Positions 7,140 to 11,089 of a DNA stretch of 11,089 nt are shown in pieces (position 1 is the stretch's first letter; every line of letters starts with the position of its first letter). The stretch is taken from the NCBI GenBank assembly GCA_031289935.1, contig JAITON010000069.1, positions 1-11,089 on the forward strand. The letters run 5' to 3'. The DNA is from Treponema sp. (GTDB taxonomy: Bacteria > Spirochaetota > Spirochaetia > Treponematales > Breznakiellaceae). Below the pieces are notes generated by a model. It was not told the DNA's origin and did not search any database. It saw only the letters and a program-made list of their open reading frames with translations. The position numbers were made by a program, and so were the translations under genes.

Positions 7140-7590
7140 AGATGCGTTCACCTCCAAATTGTGCTAATATGGCTTCCTGCCGGGCCAGCATGGGCTCCAG
7201 AGGATCGTTACTTACATGGTCAAAGCCGTCCAGATGCAGAATACCGTGAACGAGAAGCCGGCGCAACTCCTCATCCTCGCTGGTCTTAAAGTACCGGGCG
7301 TTTTCCGCCAGGGTTTCCAGGGATATGACGATGTCGCCAGGGAGCCAGCGCTCCACCCCGTCCCCATCCTGAACCATTTCCCCCAGACTGAAGGAGAGCA
7401 CATCGGTAGACTCGTCCCGGTTACGGTATTCGGCGTTGAGTTTTCGCATGAAAACATCTTGGCAGAGGAGCACCGAAAGCTCCCAGTTATCCTTTTGAAG
7501 GGAAGACAAGACCTTTTGAAGGAAACACTCCATGGCCCCGGCCCAGGCAGGGAGGGGTACCTCTTCGGCGCGGATATTCACCCGGTTCAT
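7126..7590 (-). CDS. ybeY: Endoribonuclease / rRNA maturation factor YbeY
   Basis: Zinc-dependent single-strand-specific RNase needed in other bacteria for 16S rRNA 3' end maturation and 70S ribosome quality control. The 154 residues match the family length. Diagnostic motifs are NAEYRNRDESTDVLSF (52-67), LPGDIVIS (83-90) and the zinc triad in HGILHLDGFDH (115-125: H115, H119, H125). The ATG overlaps the stop of the upstream phosphohydrolase gene as ATGA (7587-7590). A GGAG eight bases before it gives a ribosome site. It lies one gene downstream of phoH, its usual functional partner, and one upstream of corC, as in ybeZ-ybeY-ybeX clusters. Confidence 0.96.
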   Translation of the reverse strand: MNRVNIRAEEVPLPAWAGAMECFLQKVLSSLQKDNWELSVLLCQDVFMRKLNAEYRNRDESTDVLSFSLGEMVQDGDGVERWLPGDIVISLETLAENARYFKTSEDEELRRLLVHGILHLDGFDHVSNDPLEPMLARQEAILAQFGGERIYGDN

Positions 7591-9797
7591 GGAACGCTCT
7601 CCGTGGCCGGACTCGACCGGGGGTATTCTATTCGGGAATGGTAGTGGCCCGCCAATACCCGGACAAAGGCCTGTTTGATAGTTTCCAGGTCCCGAAAGGT
7701 GAGCTCCGATTCAGTCAGTTGGCCGTGCTCTACCTTGCCCATGATCAGTTCCTGGATATACTTTTCCAGCCTGGATGCCGAGGGCTTTTTCAGGGTCCGG
7801 ACTGCCGCTTCGGTAACGTCAGCCAGCATGACTACTGCCGATTCCCGGGACCGGGGCGGATTGCCAGGGTAGGAAAAGTCCTCTTCATTGATGGACGGAT
7901 CCTTTTTGAGGGCTGCGTCGTAGAACCAACTGATCACTGAATTACCGTGATGTTCGGCGATGATATCCACTACCTCTCCGGGAAGGCTAAGCTGCCGGGC
8001 CTTTTCCACCCCCAGTTTGACGTGGCTGCGGATCACGGTAACCGAGAGCCGGGGGTTGATATCGTCGTGCTTATTGTGGCTGGTCTGGTTCTCCACAAAG
8101 TAACCGGGATTATCCATCTTGCCGATGTCGTGATAGTAGGCCCCCACCCGGGCCAGGAGGGGGTCGGCGCCGATCTCCTGGCAGGCCGCCTCCGCCAGGT
8201 TGGCCACCATGAGGGCGTGGCTGTAGGTCCCCGGCGCAGCGTTAAAGAGCCGTTTCAATATGGGGGAATTGAGGTCCGAAAGCTCAATGAGCCGGAAGGT
8301 GGTTACCGCATTCATGGCGTTTTCGAGCGGCGGGAGAATCCCCAGAACCAGCATCCCCGAGGCCAGGCCGTTAAAGGCCGACCAGAAGAGGGCCGCAGGC
8401 CAGGCTGCGATGGGCCCCCTCTGGAGGAGGAGAATGGCCGCCATGGCGATACCGTTGGCGATTCCCAGCATGACCCCCGCCATGACCAGGTCCATGCGGC
8501 GCTTGGCTCCCCGGAGCACCCAGGCGGCGGTCATGCCCGAAACCAAGGCAAAAATATAGGAAGATACATTGAAGGAGCCCGAAAGGAAGGCCGCCAGGGG
8601 CAGGCTCAGGCCCACGATAATAGCCACACGGGGGCTGATAAGGATCGCCGGGAGGATCACCACCAGGGCTGTGGGGAGAAGCACGGCCTGGGGCAGTTCC
8701 CCAATGCCCGCGCCCCGGGTAATCACCGCCAAGAAAAGGTAGAAGGGAATCAAGGCGCAGAGAAGGTAGATTTCCGCAGGCTTGAGCGACCGGCCCAGGG
8801 TCCGCTTCCCCAGGAGGAAATGGTAAAGGCCAAAGAGCATGAGACTGACCATGATCTGACCGAAGAATATCCTGGGGTCCGCACCAGGGGAGGAATTACT
8901 CAGGGCCTGGAGAGCCTCCATATCCCCCTCGGTGATGATAAAGCCCCGGCGGATTATGGTACTCCCCCGCTCAATGTACTTCATCATGGGCTCAGCCTTG
9001 GAGAGGATCTCGGCGGTCTGTTCCTCGCTCATTTCCTGGGAAAAGAACACGTTCTCGGTCAGGAAGGGCCGGAGCAGGGGGAAGAGCCGGGCCCACGGCG
9101 AAGGGTAACCGCTTGACTGGGCGAACTGGCCGGCCGCCACGTCGGCATTGTCCAGAGTAATAATCCGCTTGTAATTGATCTGCTCCCGGCCGGTCCGCTG
9201 GCCAGAGTTGTGCCGCAGTTCCGCCAGGTCCGGATTATAGGCCTCCAATCCCGTTAGAGGAAGGGCGAAAATCCCCGATTCCAGGAGGTATTCCAGGATA
9301 TCCGTACCGTTTTCCAGCACATGCAGGCGGTTCGGATCGGCGTAGAGACTTTCCAGGCTCTCCCGGGAAAGCAAGACCGGGAAGGCATCCTCCACCGCAT
9401 TGATATAGGCCGCTTGATCGCCGGAAGTTTCGGCAAAGAAGGGGGCCGAGAGGGCCTTGAACTTCTCCCATTCGGCCCGCATAGCGTCCTCCCTTTCCAC
9501 GGAATAGGTAAAGACTGCGGGAACCTGCCGGGCAAGCTCTTCATGCCGCCGGGCGGTGGCCTCCTCGTCCACATAGGACACGGAGAAATCCGCCGTAACG
9601 TCCTGTTCCGCCACCTTGCCGGCCTCGAATTCCCGGAGATCGCTGGCCCCAAAGCTGCTCCGGCCCATATCCGCCAAGATGCAGACCATAGAAAGGGTCA
9701 GGGAAAGGGCCGAAGCAATGGCCGGTCCACGGCGGAGCTTTTGGGGCTTAAAGGCCGCGAGAAACTGCCGGCCCAGGAATTCGACGCCTGGTTTCAC
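7587..9797 (-). CDS. pgpH: 7TM-HD family phosphohydrolase, PgpH-type (predicted c-di-AMP phosphodiesterase)
   Basis: Predicted inner-membrane enzyme that degrades cyclic di-AMP (to pApA in characterised PgpH proteins). The 736-residue layout is typical: an N-terminal membrane segment (about 26-44), a large external 7TMR-HDED region (about 45-305), about seven membrane segments (about 310-490), then a cytosolic HD domain. The HD metal ligands are visible: H527 (TYSHALMVANLAE), H556-D557 (YYHDIGK), H591 (RSHVKLG), H616-H617 (AEHHGN) and D660 (MLADVTEA). The start is GTG 9797. It overlaps the phoH stop as GTGA (9794-9797) and has GGAGG at 9808-9804, six bases upstream. A longer reading from an ATG at 9902 would be embedded in phoH and adds a non-conserved basic stretch, so it is rejected. 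The nucleotide specificity is inferred from the family. No c-di-AMP cyclase gene is in the window. Confidence 0.92.
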   Translation of the reverse strand: MKPGVEFLGRQFLAAFKPQKLRRGPAIASALSLTLSMVCILADMGRSSFGASDLREFEAGKVAEQDVTADFSVSYVDEEATARRHEELARQVPAVFTYSVEREDAMRAEWEKFKALSAPFFAETSGDQAAYINAVEDAFPVLLSRESLESLYADPNRLHVLENGTDILEYLLESGIFALPLTGLEAYNPDLAELRHNSGQRTGREQINYKRIITLDNADVAAGQFAQSSGYPSPWARLFPLLRPFLTENVFFSQEMSEEQTAEILSKAEPMMKYIERGSTIIRRGFIITEGDMEALQALSNSSPGADPRIFFGQIMVSLMLFGLYHFLLGKRTLGRSLKPAEIYLLCALIPFYLFLAVITRGAGIGELPQAVLLPTALVVILPAILISPRVAIIVGLSLPLAAFLSGSFNVSSYIFALVSGMTAAWVLRGAKRRMDLVMAGVMLGIANGIAMAAILLLQRGPIAAWPAALFWSAFNGLASGMLVLGILPPLENAMNAVTTFRLIELSDLNSPILKRLFNAAPGTYSHALMVANLAEAACQEIGADPLLARVGAYYHDIGKMDNPGYFVENQTSHNKHDDINPRLSVTVIRSHVKLGVEKARQLSLPGEVVDIIAEHHGNSVISWFYDAALKKDPSINEEDFSYPGNPPRSRESAVVMLADVTEAAVRTLKKPSASRLEKYIQELIMGKVEHGQLTESELTFRDLETIKQAFVRVLAGHYHSRIEYPRSSPATESVP

Positions 9798-10828
9798 GGG
9801 CGGCCTCCCCGCGCGGCGTCCTTGGCGCGCTCCTCTTCGTCGTATGCCTGGATGATCTTTTTGATGAGAGGATTCCGGACCACATCTCCCGTGTGAAGCC
9901 AAGCAAAGTGGATGCCCTCCACCGCCGGGAGAATAGCAACGGCATGGAGCAGCCCCGACTCGACCCGTTTGGGCAGGTCGATCTGGGTAGTGTCCCCGGT
10001 AATCACCGCCCGGGCCCCCTGCCCTATCCGGGTCAGGAACATCTTCATCTGCTCCCGGGTGGTATTCTGGGCCTCGTCCAGGATAATCATACAGTTGTTG
10101 AGACTCCGGCCCCGCATATAGGCCAGGGGAGCAATCTCGATAACGTGATCATCCTCCATGCGGCGGATAAGTTCAAAGGGAATCAGGGCCTCCATGGCAT
10201 CGTAGAGGGGACGGAGGTAAGGGTTGATCTTCTGGGTCAGGTCCCCGGGGAGAAAGCCCAGGCTTTCCCCGGCCTCTACCACCGGCCGGGTCAGGACGAG
10301 CTTACGCATCTTCTTGGAGAGGACCAGGCTCAGCGCTTCGGCAATGGCCAGATAGGTCTTGCCGGTGCCCGCAGGCCCCACACAAAAGCAGATGTCCGAA
10401 GAGCGCATACCCTGGATATAGTCCGCCTGGTTGCGGCCCCGGGGGTAGACCTTGCCAAAGCCCCGGGGAATGTGAATCAGGGAGGCCCGCATGGGGTCGA
10501 TTTCGGCGGATTCGTCAGGGGCGGTTTCCCCGGCGGCCCCATATTCACCGGCGGGCCCGCCATCCATGCCCCGGATACCGGCCAAGGCCCGGACATAATC
10601 GGGCGAAGGGCTTTCCCCAGCCCTGACCGCAGTAACCAGGCCCTCTACCAGGGTCTTAAACCGTTTGACGCTCCCCTCCCCGGTTCCCTCAAAGCGAATT
10701 TCATTGCCCCGGGCGGCGATACGGCCCCCCAAAGAGCCTTCCAGAACCCTGAGATTGCCATCATTGGCGCCGCATACCCCGGAAAGGATTTCCCGGCTAT
10801 CAAAGGCAATGGTTATACTATCCTCCAA
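9794..10828 (-). CDS. phoH: PhoH-like ATPase (YbeZ-type)
   Basis: P-loop ATPase of the PhoH/YbeZ family, thought to act with YbeY in RNA metabolism or ribosome maturation. From TTG 10828 it has 344 residues, close to the usual 310-350. The N-terminal part (1-65) is the expected small alpha/beta domain. A Gly/Ala/acidic linker follows (about 85-112). The ATPase core has Walker A GPAGTGKT (151-158), RPVVEAGESLGFLPGDL (181-197), Walker B IILDEAQN (248-255) and ITGDTTQIDLP (276-286). The TTG is chosen because AGAGG (10838-10834) lies five bases before it and a sigma70-like promoter ends just upstream. The frame is open to an ATG at 11041, but those codons cross the promoter and a terminator hairpin and do not resemble PhoH. 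Its last codons overlap pgpH. First gene of the operon. Confidence 0.93.
   Translation of the reverse strand: MEDSITIAFDSREILSGVCGANDGNLRVLEGSLGGRIAARGNEIRFEGTGEGSVKRFKTLVEGLVTAVRAGESPSPDYVRALAGIRGMDGGPAGEYGAAGETAPDESAEIDPMRASLIHIPRGFGKVYPRGRNQADYIQGMRSSDICFCVGPAGTGKTYLAIAEALSLVLSKKMRKLVLTRPVVEAGESLGFLPGDLTQKINPYLRPLYDAMEALIPFELIRRMEDDHVIEIAPLAYMRGRSLNNCMIILDEAQNTTREQMKMFLTRIGQGARAVITGDTTQIDLPKRVESGLLHAVAILPAVEGIHFAWLHTGDVVRNPLIKKIIQAYDEEERAKDAARGGRP
9804..9808 (-). promoter_or_regulatory. Ribosome binding site deciding the GTG start of pgpH
   Basis: Minus-strand GGAGG within GGGGAGGCCGCCC precedes GTG 9797 by six bases, inside the last codons of phoH. It fixes the start at the GTGA overlap. 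Confidence 0.8.
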
Positions 10829-10845
10829 GACTACCTCTGCCGGAT

Positions 10846-10875
10846 AGTGTAAACGAGTCCCCCCGGAGTAGTCAA
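10846..10875 (-). promoter_or_regulatory. Sigma70-like promoter of the phoH operon
   Basis: On the minus strand TTGACT (10875-10870, five of six consensus bases) is followed after 18 bases by TACACT (10851-10846, four of six). Initiation about seven bases later would fall near 10839, so the leader would be only about 10 nucleotides and begin at the ribosome site AGAGG (10838-10834) before the TTG start at 10828. Position and direction fit the five-gene operon. Confidence 0.6.
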
Positions 10876-10908
10876 GAGGACGGCGTGCCTCATCAAAAAG
10901 CCGCCCTC
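10876..10908 (-). repeat. Inverted repeat just upstream of the phoH -35 box
   Basis: Plus-strand GAGGACGGC (10876-10884) and GCCGCCCTC (10900-10908) are complementary at eight of nine positions around a 15-base loop. In minus-strand RNA the mismatch becomes a G-U pair, giving a 9-bp stem, with no U-run after it. It touches the -35 box, so an operator is conceivable. It might equally be a second part of the terminator just upstream. Confidence 0.45.
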
Positions 10909-10931
10909 CTGCGCCTTTCCCCCGCGCCCAC

Positions 10932-10962
10932 AAAAAAGCCCCCCGGTCACCCGGGAGGCTTT
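10932..10962 (-). terminator. Intrinsic terminator of an unseen leftward gene
   Basis: Minus-strand AAAGCCTCCCGG, loop GTGA, CCGGGGGGCTTT forms a 12-bp stem with one G-U pair (an A-C mismatch on the other strand), and T6 covers the 3' end (10937-10932). The strand-specific wobble and the T-run both point to termination of leftward transcription entering from the right. It insulates the phoH operon promoter and argues against coding across this region. Confidence 0.85.
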
Positions 10963-10963
10963 C

Positions 10964-11089
10964 AAAGTTCACATTCCCGCAGACCCCCAGACCCCCCTTT
11001 CGGGAGACCGGGAAGCCCGCGAGCCCCGCCTGCGTGCGCAAACTGGAGGTTTGCGCCGCGCATGTATGCGCCGTCCGGCGGGGGGACGG
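10964..11089. other. Non-coding right edge with three consecutive hairpins
   Basis: No gene is recognised here. Three perfect inverted repeats lie end to end: GCGCAAAC-loop-GTTTGCGC (11036-11056, loop TGGAG), GCGCAT-GT-ATGCGC (11058-11071) and CCGTCC-loop-GGACGG (11071-11089, loop GGCGGGG). To their left is a G-rich stretch on the minus strand with repeated GGTCT units (about 10978-11009). The stretch could be the 3' untranslated region of the next leftward gene or part of a dispersed palindromic repeat. The last hairpin ends exactly at the window border, so its full extent is unknown. Confidence 0.6.

Noticed and set aside
7947..9116. A 389-codon plus-strand open frame opposite pgpH.
   Set aside because: It is a shadow of the membrane segments of the phosphohydrolase, with no protein-like pattern.
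10978..11030. A G-quadruplex on the minus strand at the right edge.
   Set aside because: There are several G runs, but one required loop would be about 18 bases, and the nearby hairpins compete for the same sequence.
10829..11041. An upstream extension of phoH to an ATG at 11041.
   Set aside because: The extension crosses the promoter and a strong terminator hairpin, does not resemble PhoH N-termini, and the TTG at 10828 has a well-placed ribosome site.

Overview
The window looks like chromosomal DNA of a fairly G+C-rich spirochaete, most likely a treponeme-like lineage. The main reason is the leftward block phoH - 7TM-HD phosphohydrolase - ybeY - corC/tlyC - TPR protein, an order I recall from Treponema genomes; no species is claimed. 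Coding density is very high. Genes abut or overlap by 4-14 bases, and TTG or GTG starts appear at three of the eight genes. I saw no tRNA, rRNA, CRISPR array, transposase or prophage gene.

Left half (15-4376, plus strand): mazG (house-cleaning NTP pyrophosphohydrolase), then a GH1 beta-glucosidase and a GPH/MFS-type glycoside:cation symporter. The last two are joined by an ATGA stop/start overlap and form an obvious uptake-and-hydrolysis pair for cellobiose or related beta-glucosides. The transporter carries an unusual charged C-terminal tail of about 260 residues, and a run of ten G lies inside the tail's coding sequence. mazG carries two small in-frame tandem duplications, one of them made of palindromic 18-bp units.

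Right half (4336-10828, minus strand): a five-gene operon reading right to left. PhoH-like ATPase (TTG start), 7TM-HD phosphohydrolase of the PgpH type (predicted c-di-AMP phosphodiesterase, GTG start), YbeY endoribonuclease, a CorC/TlyC CBS-domain protein, and an exported or membrane-anchored TPR protein (TTG start). A sigma70-like promoter lies directly in front of phoH. Just upstream of it is a strong minus-strand intrinsic terminator that ends an unseen gene to the right. The operon combines RNA/ribosome maturation genes (phoH, ybeY) with second-messenger turnover and envelope or ion-related genes.

The two halves converge tail to tail, and the last genes overlap by 41 bases (4336-4376). 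The right edge (10964-11089) is non-coding as far as I can judge and holds three back-to-back hairpins that may belong to a dispersed repeat. Most of the window is ordinary housekeeping sequence. The points deserving a second look are the G10 tract, the transporter tail, the palindromic duplication in mazG and the hairpin cluster.
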